Positions 37,646 through 48,402 of a stretch of 64,000 bases of DNA are shown here, in pieces. Under the pieces are notes generated by a model, which was given only the letters and a program-made list of their open reading frames with translations, ran no database searches and was not told the DNA's origin. The position numbers and the translations under genes were made by a program. The stretch covers positions 62,001 through 126,000 of the forward strand of contig JADJBB010000021.1 of the NCBI GenBank assembly GCA_016703965.1, given 5' to 3'. Within the stretch, counting starts at the first letter, position 1, and the number at the start of each line of letters is the position of its first letter. The DNA comes from Acidobacteriota bacterium (GTDB lineage: Bacteria > Acidobacteriota > Blastocatellia > Pyrinomonadales > Pyrinomonadaceae).

Positions 37646-40600
37646 TTACTCAAGACCCACAAAGTCAACGCCGTTCAGGTTTGTCGTGAACGGAAGGGTT
37701 CTGGCGGTGAAGCGGTATCGTTTGGACGTGACCGTTGCCGTGTAGATCTGGCCGAGTTGGACATTTGTGAAGTTATAGACCCCGAACGAGCTTGTCGCGG
37801 CTGTCTGTCTTTGGCCCGCTGAGTCGATGATCGTCACCACGGCGTTTCTCAGCGCGATCCCCGACGGGGTTAAGACCCGGCCTGCGATCGTACCGAAGGT
37901 CGGGTTCGTCGTTGCCTGCTGCACCAGGATCGGGTCCGTTCTCCCCTGGATCCTGACCGACCCGATCCGGCCGGCTCCAGTATTTGCCTGGGCCGTGAAG
38001 TGTACCGGGCCGTTGCCCACTATCGCTCCTGAATTGATCGTGATCCACGGAACATCGCTCGCCGCCAGCCATTCACATGTTGGCTGATTGGTTGTAACAC
38101 TAAACTGGGCGAGGCCGCCGCCCACCGGGATCGATGTGATATTTGCCGGCGTGTAACTGCACGCGGCTTCAGGAGTTATATCTACCGCTTGGTTCGACTG
38201 CAGGTTAACCGGATCCGGATCCGTAAAGACAAAGCCAGTTCGGGTCGCCTTCAGCCGGTAGGTGTTCGCAACCAGATTCGGAAAGGCAAACGAGCCGTCC
38301 CCCGTCGTGGTCGCTCGCAGTGAGATCGGCTGCGTATTACCCGTTGGGGTATATGTCAGATCGACCCGCGTTCCCGCTCCTCCTGCAAGTACCCGGCCGG
38401 TAAGGTCATAGGTCGGTACATTCGAGGCGATAAAACTGCTGCCCGGTGTGCCGTTGTACTGCGTCGTTATCGGCACATCGAACGAGAGCACCGAGATCGT
38501 GAAGTTCTTTCCCGCCTTGTTTGGTACGATGTCGTGCAGCGTATTCGGCTGTGACAGGCATTGGTAGGTCGCATACGGTACCGCTGCGATCGATTGGAAC
38601 CCAAGCGGCGAGCACGGGAATTCCTCACGCGGGTTGGGCCCTCTCGACGAACCGATGATCACTGAGAGGCCGTTCAGTTCGGGCTGTGTGATGTTTCTGA
38701 TATAGCCGTAGATGTATCTCGGCGTCTGGTTCTGGGCGTTCGACACCGTGTTCTGCCCGCCCGTCGCCCCGTCAGGGCTGTCACCTCGCATCAGTTCATC
38801 GAGATAGCGGAACGACGTATCCAGCGGAAAGTTGTTCGGGTCCCAGACAATACCCGTCGGGCCTGTGATAGTCACCGTGTACGTTGTGTTATCGGCCGGC
38901 AGATTGAACTCATACACACCTAATGAGACGAGCGTCGGAATGACTGTATTCGAGCCGTTGCTTGCCGTGACAGTGTCAGGGACCAGCGGTGACTGGTTAC
39001 CGTTATAGTTTTGCAGGTATAGACGAAACAGCCTCGAGTACCGCCGCCACGACAACTCGATCGTTCCCGAAGCTCCATTCTTGCCGTCGACCGCGATCAT
39101 GTAGGTCCGTCCCGCATCGGCACGGAAATTCACCTTACTTGTCACATCATAAAAGGTCGTATCATCATTAGTCCCAACCGGAGTAATATTCCCGAACGTG
39201 CAGCCGCTCAGCGGCCCCGGGCACGCATAGATCGCCATCACCGTGTCAAAGCTCGACCCCGACGTCGAAAAGCTGTACAGCCCCGAACTCAAAGCCGGCG
39301 TCGTCCACGCGAACCACACCGACTTCGTGGCTGGATTGCCCGCATGGGCCGGCTCTGCATTCTCGGCGGTTGCGAGGGTATTGCTCGTTATGTCGATCGC
39401 ATTAGGCGGACTATCTGTACCCGAGATGGGATAAGCATTAGCGAAGTTATCGTTACCCGGAGCTCCTTGTCCGCATTGATTTATCTGAAACGTCGAGCCG
39501 CCCACGCTTATGTTCTCAAATCGGAACCCACCTGGATTCGGTGTAACAGTGAGGCTCACGCGGCCGCCGCCGTAAGTTAGTCCCGTATACGCCGCCCCGG
39601 TCGCAGGCGGAGCCGTCGCCGGCGGACATCCGGGCTGGGTTATCACATCAAAACTATACAGACCGCCCAAGACGGAAAAATCCGCCGCAGCGGGCGATGC
39701 TGAATATGTACAAGACTGTACCGGGGCCTCATACAGCGAGATCGTATAATTCCCACTCCCCCCAAACGCCGCGATAGCCCGGATCGTATACGTCCCCGCC
39801 ACCGGCAAGGGGAAATACCCCGTCGCCGGCAACCGAGCATTATTCACCCCATTTACTCCTCCCGCCGTTTGTATGACCGTTCCTGACGGATTCAAAAGCT
39901 CGATCTTCGAAAAGAACTGCGATGTCTCCATCGAGATCGCAACCTGCTGGCCGGCGGTTCCCGTGAAGGCAAAGAGGTCAGTTCGATCCGTGCTGATTAA
40001 GCAGGTACCTGCATCCATCAACCCAGGGTATGTTTGGCCGACCCCAATAAATGCGGTTGGACATGCTCCTGCTGGCGCCAATGCCCAATCAGATGCACCT
40101 TCAGTAGAGGAATTTACCGTCAATCGAACGGGAGAAGTGCCGTTTGAGTTCATTACGTATGTCTCCGAAATAGTGTCTCGTAAACTCGAAAAGAAGATTC
40201 TGGTGCCGTCCGGCGACCACTGTGGTGAACTATCAGACACGGCATTGTTGGTTATATTTGTTTGGCTCCCCCCGGTCGAAGTCATGGTAAAGATCTCGGC
40301 GGAAGTCGAGGCCGCGGTGGATGATCGTGAGACCGCAACCTGAGTACCGTTCGGCGAGAAGGTTGGGGATGCATAGCTGACCGGAGAAGCCGTGGACGTT
40401 AGTTGCTGAACGTTGGAGCCATCGACGTTCGCGGTAAAGATGTTTGGATTAGTAAAGGTAGCACTCTGCCTGATAAAAATGATCTTCGTTCCATCTCGCG
40501 AGAAGGCTGGCGAGTATTCGTCTCCGGTTGTATTCACACCAGTCAACGGAGTCTGCCCGGTACCGTCGGGATTCATGGTGTATATATCGCAAACTCCGCT

Positions 40601-42180
40601 GGGATCACAACGGGAAAACATTATCTTTGCGCCGTCAGGTCTCCACGAGGATTCTTGGTCGGTGCTATTCGAATTAGAAATATTGACCTGCCCGGTTCCG
40701 TCGGCATTCATGACCCATATTTGAGTTGGCACAGAGGCATTTTCACGTCTGTTGAATGTTATTTTCAGTCTGTTGGACGACCATTTGGGAGACACTTCCG
40801 ACAGTTCGTTATCTGTCAGCCGCTGTTGATTGCCGCCGTCGGCGTTCATTGTGTAAATTTCATTGAATCCGTCACGTCCGCTGACAAACAGTAACGACTG
40901 TTCGCCGCCGCCTACATTAGGCAGACGATCCAAGGATCGAACCTGGGAAGTCGACAGCGGGCCGTCGTAGAGCCTTATTCTTGCGACATTTCCGGCAGAG
41001 GCATCAGGAATTATTGGCACGGCATCGTCCTGAAAAAAACTCAACACGTTTGCCGGACTGATAACAAAATCGGTATCGACCTGATCGATTCTCAAGGCAC
41101 CGTCTCGGTATGCTTGTATACGGCCGCTTTCGTCCCGGACTAGCACTGCCTGGATGTATGTACTCGGCAAAAAAGCAGTCGTCGTCGTGGGCTCCGTTTG
41201 AAAACGTCCATTCTCAATGTAGGCTCCATCGTCACTGGTTCGGTTATCAAAACTAATAACCCGACGAAGATTGTTCACCTGGTCAAAACGGAAAAGTATG
41301 ACAATCGTATAGGCGCCATTCGGAACCAGTCCACCCGCAGTACTAACAGAAAGACCACTATTGAACGGGTAGCGAAGCGACTGCCGGGTATAACCGTCAA
41401 CCGTATCAGCAACGAACGAATTTGCACCTCCACTGCCAGTTAAATTCGTCATTGGCGGTGCTCCAGCAACTGTACTATTCAGGTTACCCTGGAACTGATA
41501 ATCGGCCTTTAGGTTCACCGTTTGGCGCGAAAGGCAGGGAGAAAATTCGGAAGTATCTAAGGGATTATTGCTACCGTCGAAGCTGGTTGCGAGGGACGTA
41601 ACGTAACCGGTGGTTGGGACGGATGTAAATATCGAGTTAATAACTGCGTTACCGTTCGCATTTGTCGAAACATTAGCTGAACCGACAAATGTTCGTCCTT
41701 CGCCGAATCCAGATGAGTCGCACGAAGGATTGCTAAAGAATTGAATTTGAAAATTGGTGTTCGGTGTTGAGTTCAATAAACCCTGGATCAACGTATTACC
41801 AGCGGATTCACTAACCGAAGTGAGTATTGGATAGTTTTGTTGGTTGTTGGCACCGGTGTCGGTATCGTTAAGTTCGTTGCGGGTGACTCCTGTACTCTGG
41901 AGATCGATACCGAGGGCGCCTTTGTTAAAAATAGAGTTGTTGAGGATACTGTTCGAAAGTGTAGGTCCGTTCGGAAATGGAGAAGTGAAAACGCCTATTC
42001 CTGGTCCGTCATTATTTGCGATCACATTTCCCTCACCGTTACCCGTCCCGCCTATAAAATTGCCGCTCGCAAGGCGGAAAATCCCGATTCCCCATCCGAC
42101 TTGACTACCGGCGGTATTGCCAAGTGAAGTGATGCCGTCGGCCGCAACTCCAATGAAATTACCCTGCACTCGGTTTCCAG
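37646..42180 (-). CDS. Giant secreted protein 3, main part (downstream of a frame break)
   Basis: About 1510 residues continuing the beta-helix of the upstream fragment (QGNFIGVAADG). A LamG/concanavalin-like domain follows (~41510-40960 bp; VNLKADYQFQGNLN, AYTIVILFRFDQVNN). Then PD40/TolB-like repeats (MNADGGNQQRLT, SPDGTRIFFSS), a PPC domain (GACPTAFIGVGQTYPG), BACON-like and carboxypeptidase-regulatory modules, and the VGLE end. The tail is close to identical to giant protein 2; the LamG domain is unique to this paralog. Near 42180 the frame shifts by one base next to a CCCC run, so the signal peptide and first helix coils are in another frame. If the indel is an assembly error, the protein is ~1730 residues and functional. 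Confidence 0.8.
37660..39950 (-). repeat. Long direct repeat, copy B (shared tail of giant proteins 2 and 3)
   Basis: Partner of 31610-33960. Both copies encode the PPC-like, BACON-like and regulatory-fold tail. Recombination between them would delete or swap about 6 kb, fusing the head of giant protein 3 to the tail of giant protein 2. Confidence 0.85.
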
Positions 42181-42852
42181 TTGCCGGGGACTCACCACAT
42201 TTGTTATTGATTGGATAGCAATTCCAGCGATCACGTTACCGGAAACAACATTTCGATCTGCAGCGGTCACGCCGCCTATTAAGTTGTTACTAGCCGGAGC
42301 AACGATCTGGATGCCGCCAAAATTATTCGCTAAAGGTACCATTCCCGTAGCATTCGTCCCGATATAATTTCCCGCGATCGTATTATTGCTTCCATTGATC
42401 AGAATGCCGGCCGACTGGAATCGATTTATTACAAAACCCTTAACCGTTGCACCATTAGCGTCAACGACTAAACCGTTCGAATTTCCCGCGCTGGCTCCGT
42501 TAATTTCGATGAGTGGTACCCCGGTGAAGCCTGGCTGTGTGGTGCCGTCAATGATGGATGTTTCGGTAACTGAAGGCAAGCTACTCAAAGGTGTAATGGT
42601 ACGGATTCCGGAGCCCGCTATGTTAAAAGCGATCGTGTCCGATCCCGCAGCGTTATTGCTGTCGATAATCGCCTGCCGAAAACTCCCTGCGCCGCTGTCA
42701 TTAGTATTAGTTACGGTGAAAACCGCTCCCGGCGAGCTAATTTTCTCCTGGACCTGGGCCTTTGTACCGCCTAAGTAATAAGGGCCAGTAAGGGGGACGA
42801 AAGCCAACATAACAAAGCAAAGGCCGCGAATAGTCTGGTAAGGCTTGAGCAT
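42180..42852 (-). CDS. Giant secreted protein 3, N-terminal part (upstream of the frame break)
   Basis: Encodes the signal peptide (TIRGLCFVMLAFVPLTGPYY) and the first beta-helix coils (FTVTNTNDSGAGSFRQAIID, GNYIGTNATG, GVTAADRNVVSGN). After AIQSITNVV the frame drifts into unrelated sequence. The neighbouring frame resumes with ESPATGNRVQGNFIGV, so a single-base change around 42180-42195 separates the two parts. AAGGAGA in the sequence before 42852 supports this start. It follows the receptor gene by 93 bases in the same direction. Confidence 0.75.
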
Positions 42853-42944
42853 TTCAGATGATCTCCTTTCAAAACCCCCTTTCTAACTTTCCATCGGCCA
42901 ACCCAAATGCTATTGACCGCGTGTCACGCCATATATCAGCACAG

Positions 42945-44705
42945 CTAAAACTCAAATTTAACCGAAAACTGCACCCGGCTTCCCGGCGTGACCGTGTTGA
43001 CCGCCCGGCCAAAGCCTGGTGCCTCGAGCAGGCGGATGGGGATGCCGTAGTTGGCTCGGTCGATGATGTTGAAGATGTCGGTTCGGAAGGTGAGCCGGGT
43101 TGTGTCGAATTTGAATTGTTTGATGACTGAGACGTCGAGTTCGAGGACGTTGCCTGCTCGGAATGTGTTGCGGCCGATCTGGCCGTTTTGGCCGAATGGG
43201 GCGAGCAGCGAAGCCGTATTGGCTGTAGTAAGCCGCAACGGTTGGCTGCGGTCTCCGGTTATGGCGATTCCCTGCAGCGTGTTTAGCCGGTCAGTTACGT
43301 TGCCGTCGAGGTTTACGTCGATGACGCTATTAACTGTAAAGGGTTGGCCCGAGTGAAATCTTCCCGTGGTGGCGATCTGCAGATCCCTGGTTAGATGGCG
43401 GATGAAGCGATTTCCATCGACTGCGGGAAAACTGTAAACGAGGTCATATGCAATCCGGTGCCGTACATCAAAATTTGCCGGCCCGCTCTCCGCTTTCAGA
43501 TCAAAACTGTTTTGCGGCAGAACGTACGCTCCCGCAAGATCGAAAACATCCGAAACTTCATCCGTTGCCTTTGAGAACGTGTACGAAAGCTGGAAATTCA
43601 GCCGGTTCAGAAAGCGTGCCTGTAGTTGGCTTTGCAGAGAGTGATAATTTGACGGCGCGGTAGTTTCGAACTGGTTGACTGCTCCGAGCGATTCATATCC
43701 ACCAGCGTTTACTCGATCAAGCGGTCTAGAGGGAATAAAAAGAGACCCGCGAGCGATCGGCACAGCCGCGAAAGGGCTGGATTCCAGACTCGTAGGTGAG
43801 ACCGTCAGGCTTGAACCAAGGTTCGGCGTCGTAAATCGAAGCAGGTTTCGGCCTGCGGTTCCAACATAGCCTACTGAAAATGTGTAGTTTTTACTCAATT
43901 GCTGCTCAATGATGAACGCATAATGATGTGCCATCGGCATCTCCATCTTTTCGCTGGGCAGCGTCACGTTTATCGAATTTGCAAAGAAATTTCCGGAGAG
44001 TAAGAGAACATCGGCAAACGACGTGCCGGCGGCATTAAAGCCCGCGATATTGTAGGCATTCACCGTCCCTGGACGCCGCAGCGGAACCCCATTGATCGTT
44101 GACATGGCGGGGTTATCGATCGACAAACCAAACCCGCTGAAGATCGACGCCGCGTAATTGAAGGTCAGATAGGTCGGAAAGACATTTCGCGACTGATTGG
44201 CGACAGCACCGAGGATCTGGTCATAAAAGAGCCCGTAGCCTGCCCGAAAAACGCTGATACGCTTGTCGCCAAGTAGATTTGCCGAATAAGCGACACCTAC
44301 ACGCGGGCCAAAATTGTTGCGGTCCGGTGCATATAGAGTCGAGCGGTTGTTTATCAGATCTCTCAGAACCGGCACGAGCGTAAGGCGCGGGTCAGAGAAC
44401 GTTTTCTCGATCAACCCGTCAACCTCATGAACGGGTGTGTTGTATTCGTAGCGAAGGCCGAATGAAAGCGACAACGCTGAATTCACACGCCACGTGTCCT
44501 GGGCATAGAAATTCAGCTGATCGTACTGTAGTTTCACCCGCGAATCCGGTCGATCGACGTTGAGCGTGAGAATGGAATTGCTCGCTGCTCCGAACCCAAC
44601 CAGATCCTCAGGACGAATGATCGAACGCGGATCGCTCTGAGGCAGGAAACAGAAATCACCGATTCCTCCATTCGAGCACGTCCCATTTCCGCGATCAATC
44701 TCGGA
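42945..44705 (-). CDS. Oar-like TonB-dependent receptor, C-terminal barrel part
   Basis: About 585 residues of outer-membrane beta-barrel, from IDRGNGTCSNGGIGDFCFLP through repeated barrel strands (LNFYAQDTWRVNSALSLSFG, VGVAYSANLLG) to the terminal Phe of VQFSVKFEF, the usual outer-membrane insertion signature. It is separated from the N-terminal part by a one-base frame break near 44700. The last ~65 residues are duplicated as a remnant at 37401-37600. The family imports or exports large substrates across the outer membrane. With the giant proteins encoded next in line, it may serve their surface placement or uptake of what they bind; this is inference. Confidence 0.8.
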   Translation of the reverse strand, partial: SEIDRGNGTCSNGGIGDFCFLPQSDPRSIIRPEDLVGFGAASNSILTLNVDRPDSRVKLQYDQLNFYAQDTWRVNSALSLSFGLRYEYNTPVHEVDGLIEKTFSDPRLTLVPVLRDLINNRSTLYAPDRNNFGPRVGVAYSANLLGDKRISVFRAGYGLFYDQILGAVANQSRNVFPTYLTFNYAASIFSGFGLSIDNPAMSTINGVPLRRPGTVNAYNIAGFNAAGTSFADVLLLSGNFFANSINVTLPSEKMEMPMAHHYAFIIEQQLSKNYTFSVGYVGTAGRNLLRFTTPNLGSSLTVSPTSLESSPFAAVPIARGSLFIPSRPLDRVNAGGYESLGAVNQFETTAPSNYHSLQSQLQARFLNRLNFQLSYTFSKATDEVSDVFDLAGAYVLPQNSFDLKAESGPANFDVRHRIAYDLVYSFPAVDGNRFIRHLTRDLQIATTGRFHSGQPFTVNSVIDVNLDGNVTDRLNTLQGIAITGDRSQPLRLTTANTASLLAPFGQNGQIGRNTFRAGNVLELDVSVIKQFKFDTTRLTFRTDIFNIIDRANYGIPIRLLEAPGFGRAVNTVTPGSRVQFSVKFEF

Positions 44706-46723
44706 GCCCCGTTGAAGGTCAGCAATGTACGGGCCAGCCGCGGTAGATCGCTGTTTAGATCGGTGCGGCGGATGTCGGCTCCAAATACGAATGCATGGCG
44801 GCCGATCCTCCACGACAGCTCGTCCGCGATCTGATAGGTTCGGTTGATTCGATCCTGCGGGAAATTATATACATCAACACCCAGCGGGCTGAAGCCGGCA
44901 ATAACGACCTGGCCAAGCGGGCCGATGACGTTTTCAACGGATTCCGGCACGACCCCAAAACCGGGCTGGATGCGTGTGTAGCGTGCCTGACCGTTGTACT
45001 GAGGCAGCGTCACGTTGAATATCGCCCGCGTGTTCAGCATGAACGGTGTGTTCGGCAGATCATCGCTTGGCGTCAGAAAATCGGTATTACGAACCTCGTC
45101 AAATTTCAGATGGGTCTGCCCGACCGAAAAGCGAACCTGATTGAACAACCGGCTGGATGAAGAAGCCTCACTTAGATCGCTGTTGAGGAAAAGCGAAAGA
45201 TTGTGTGTCTGGATCTTTGACCGGACGGTGGAGAAGATCGCTTCGTTGACGGCTGGGATCGTCTTGTCGTCATCGGTGAAATTATAACGGCCGGTAATCG
45301 ACTGGGCCCGGTCACCGATCTTGAAATTATCGTCCAGCCGGCCCGAGAGAATAACCCCGCGGCCATCTGCCCGCAGGGTTTGCGTGAATGTGTTCGCACC
45401 ATAGATACCAGTTGGATCATTTACGAAAGGAAAAAGGCTGAAAACAGCATTGCTGTTCGGCCCTGTTGGAAAGAGAGGCGTCTGAAACTGAGTGCCGGTA
45501 AAAAAATTGGACGCAATACCGGTCGCTCCGGATCTAAACGGCCCGCGTTGCTCAACCGTCGGCACAGCGAAGTTTTTCTCGCGTTGGGCATTGATCCGCT
45601 GATATTCTCCAGAGAAAAAGTAGAAGAGTCTGTTCGGCAGCATCGCTCCGCCAACGGTTCCCCCACCTTCTGCAAATGTGAAAGGATCTTCCCCGCCGCT
45701 CTGATTTCGAACGGTTATTGGTTGCCCGTCTAGCAGTACCGATTGCGAAGCCGCCGTTCGAAGCGGCGAGGTGGCATCGCCATTCGTGCTGTCAAACTGG
45801 TTTCGAGCGTTAAGGCGGCTGGAATTGAAGTGGCCGTAGAGTGATCCGTTAAACTTATTGCCGCCGGCTTTTGAAACGGCATTCACCTGGGCTCCGATAT
45901 TGCGGCCGAATTGAGCAGGAGCAAGCAGCGTTATTATGCTGAATTCTTCAATAGATTCTATCGGCTGCGGGATGAATGAGATAAATCCTTGCCGCCTAAC
46001 GCCGATGTCCTCGTCGTTATTGTCGGAACCGTCAACGGTGAAGTTGTTACCACGGGAGCGAAGCCCATTAACCGAGAACTGGCCTGCCGAACCGACCCCA
46101 GGGCCTACTCCGGGACCCGCCACATCGCCGATCGTTTGAGGCGGCGGGGCAACGCCGGGGACGAGAAGAGCGATCTCATCAAAACTCCGCGTAATTCCAT
46201 TCCCACCGATAGGGATCTGAGCTATCTCCTCTTTTTTCGTGGAAGACGAACGGCGAGCGTCGATCGTGTTGATCACCACCCGTATATTATCGGGCTCTTC
46301 GGGAACGACGGGCGAAGCCGAAGGTGTAGTTTCCGGCTCCATCGAAACGGGTACAGGCACGATGTCTCCAGTTGCGGTGATCCGTATCACGCGACGGAGT
46401 AGCCTTTCCCTGAAGCCCGGTACGGCGATCCTTATCTGATAGGAACCGGGAGCAAGTAATCCCTGAAAGAAAACGCCCTTAGAATCGGTCGTTAGGTTAT
46501 ATGTGGCGCCCGTTTGGTCGCTCCTGATAGTCACGACAGCACCGGCGATCGGGTTACCGGTCCGATTATCGCTTACGTCACCCTGAAAACCACCTGTCAC
46601 GGTATCCTGGGCACCTATGCTGACAACCGTCAGGAGTATGAGCAGTAGAATCCCGGCCAGGAAATTCTGTGCTTTGAAGACTAACAAAGACGAATCGGAA
46701 AAATTACCGGAAACTCTTATCAT
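44700..46723 (-). CDS. Oar-like TonB-dependent receptor, N-terminal part
   Basis: About 675 residues in frame. A signal/anchor (FLAGILLLILLTVVSIGAQ) is followed by a carboxypeptidase-regulatory fold (GGFQGDVSDNRTGNPIAGAV ... GVFFQGLLAPGSYQIRI). The plug domain comes next (QFSVNGLRSRGNNFTVDGSD, FGRNIGAQVNAVSKAGGNKF) and then the first barrel strands. AGGAGAGAAGAGC precedes the ATG. The frame is lost after LLTFNGAPR and resumes one base off with IDRGNGTCSN, so one indel near 44695-44705 breaks a gene of otherwise normal length (~1250 residues). It may be a pseudogene or an assembly error. It starts the receptor-giant protein series. Confidence 0.82.
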
Positions 46724-46822
46724 GCTCTTCTCTCCTATTTGTAAAACGAACAGCGGCCAGCGCTCGTTCTCTACTGCGAATTCTTCATACCTAAGACGTT
46801 GAAACAGTCCAATTATTGCTGA

Positions 46823-48382
46823 TCAGTCTAATGACGCAAAATCGATCTCGATCCAATTCAAATTTATCGGCAAGCCTTTTTTAGGCTTTCCTGCCAGCGG
46901 CCCCTGCACAAACGCCTTTGCGGTCATGCGTTTGGGATCCACCCCAAACTTTTTGAAGTACTCCCTTATGGCTGCCCCACGAATTTCAGCAAAAGCCTGC
47001 CCGGCAGGTACATTTTCACCAGTTGCCGTTGAGAAAGAACTGATCTGGATACGAATGAACTTAGAATCCGCGATCTTTTTCGCCAGTGTTTCCAGTCTTT
47101 CAAGATTTTCAGTCGCAAATTCGGCGGAATCCGGCTGCATCCAATACGGTTCATTGATCGTGAGAACTAAGCCATTCGGCTTTTTCTGAACGACCCCAAA
47201 GGTCTTCAAGAAGCCTTCAAGAACCGGCATCTCATCTAAGAACTCCTTTGCGGCTCTGTAACGTTGAACCTCGTCTTTCAGCTTTTCAATGTCGATCCTC
47301 AGTTCCAGATTCTCGGCAGCAAAGTCTTCTGCTTTTTTCACGGCATCGCGGGCATCCTTTTCGAGACGATTGCTCTGCGATTCCTTATTCAGATAGTCGC
47401 GTTCGAGGCTGTCCCTGCGGGCTCTTACTGTATTGAGTTCCTCAGTGAGACGTTCGATCTTTTCATTTGCCTGGCGAAGCTCATCGACGGATTCGTCGAG
47501 AGCCGATGCTGCCCGCGATTTCTCCTGGTCGATTTTCTGAACCCGTCTGCTTTCGATAGCCTTCTTCTCGGCATTCGCAGCAAGCCCGATCGTAATATTG
47601 GCCAGTGACTCGATCTCCTTTTCATTTCCTTTTTGTTGCCAGAGCTGATTCACCTTATTAAGTGAATCCCGCGCTTCGTTTAGCAATTTCGAAGCTTCCG
47701 TGTCGGCCCCGGCATTCGAGGCCATCGTAACGGCATATCGCGCCCCTAATAAGGAAAGAGGTGTCCGACGAAATTCTCTGTATTCCTTATCTTTTTTCTT
47801 GTCGACTTTCGGGCGATCCTGAAAATAGTCGTTCTCGCTCAACTGATACTGAACCTTTTTGGGGCTAGTTCTATTAGCGTTATCACCGACGGCGGGGCCG
47901 CTGCGAAGGATGATGGTTCGGCTGGGTTCCCTTACCATATGGTGAGGTTCTGCCGTGAGCACTAGCGCAAAGCTCTTTCCGCGAGAAAACTCATCTTTGA
48001 AATCCCGATCAACAGTTTCCTCCTTGCTGGATGGGATCTGTCTCAAGAAAACTGTCGACCCATCATCCAGTACGGCCCAAAGGACATAGGTTGAGAATGT
48101 TCCCTGCAGGTCAAAAACCGATGGAAGTTTTTTCAGGTTAACTTCAATAGTGGCGATGCCCCGTTCGTTTAAGTCAACCTTATAGTCTCCGCGAACCCCC
48201 GGATAGGTGGCATCGTTGGCCATGACCACACTTGTCTTTTTATCAGGGAAGAAAGTCACAACCGAGATCTCATCGACGTTCCCCTTCGGAGTCTGGCAGT
48301 GAGCGGTACGAGAAAGAGAAATACTGAATAAGATAAGCAAAAAGAGGATGAAGTATCGCCCGTTTCTTATCGCAAGCTGCAT
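46823..48382 (-). CDS. Secreted coiled-coil protein with OmpA-like C-terminal domain
   Basis: About 519 residues from the ATG behind GGGAGGCTTT. Signal peptide YFILFLLILFSISLSRTAHC (its Cys is not in a good lipobox), then a beta-rich domain (~30-190). A long coiled coil follows (~215-390, charged heptads such as ESVDELRQANEKIERLTEEL). The C-terminal ~120 residues (FATENLERLETLAKKIADSK, AEIRGAAIREYFKKFGVDP) follow the OmpA/MotB peptidoglycan-binding pattern in a diverged form. It could tether outer-membrane or surface components to the cell wall. It is downstream of the caspase-FGE gene by 20 bases, so probably co-transcribed. Confidence 0.75.
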   Translation of the reverse strand: MQLAIRNGRYFILFLLILFSISLSRTAHCQTPKGNVDEISVVTFFPDKKTSVVMANDATYPGVRGDYKVDLNERGIATIEVNLKKLPSVFDLQGTFSTYVLWAVLDDGSTVFLRQIPSSKEETVDRDFKDEFSRGKSFALVLTAEPHHMVREPSRTIILRSGPAVGDNANRTSPKKVQYQLSENDYFQDRPKVDKKKDKEYREFRRTPLSLLGARYAVTMASNAGADTEASKLLNEARDSLNKVNQLWQQKGNEKEIESLANITIGLAANAEKKAIESRRVQKIDQEKSRAASALDESVDELRQANEKIERLTEELNTVRARRDSLERDYLNKESQSNRLEKDARDAVKKAEDFAAENLELRIDIEKLKDEVQRYRAAKEFLDEMPVLEGFLKTFGVVQKKPNGLVLTINEPYWMQPDSAEFATENLERLETLAKKIADSKFIRIQISSFSTATGENVPAGQAFAEIRGAAIREYFKKFGVDPKRMTAKAFVQGPLAGKPKKGLPINLNWIEIDFASLD

Positions 48383-48402
48383 AAAGCCTCCCATTCGATC
48401 CC

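Noticed and set aside
24945..42852. CRISPR array or DNA satellite in the repeated region
   Set aside because: The repeats are protein-coding domain repeats of variable length, not short regular direct repeats with spacers.
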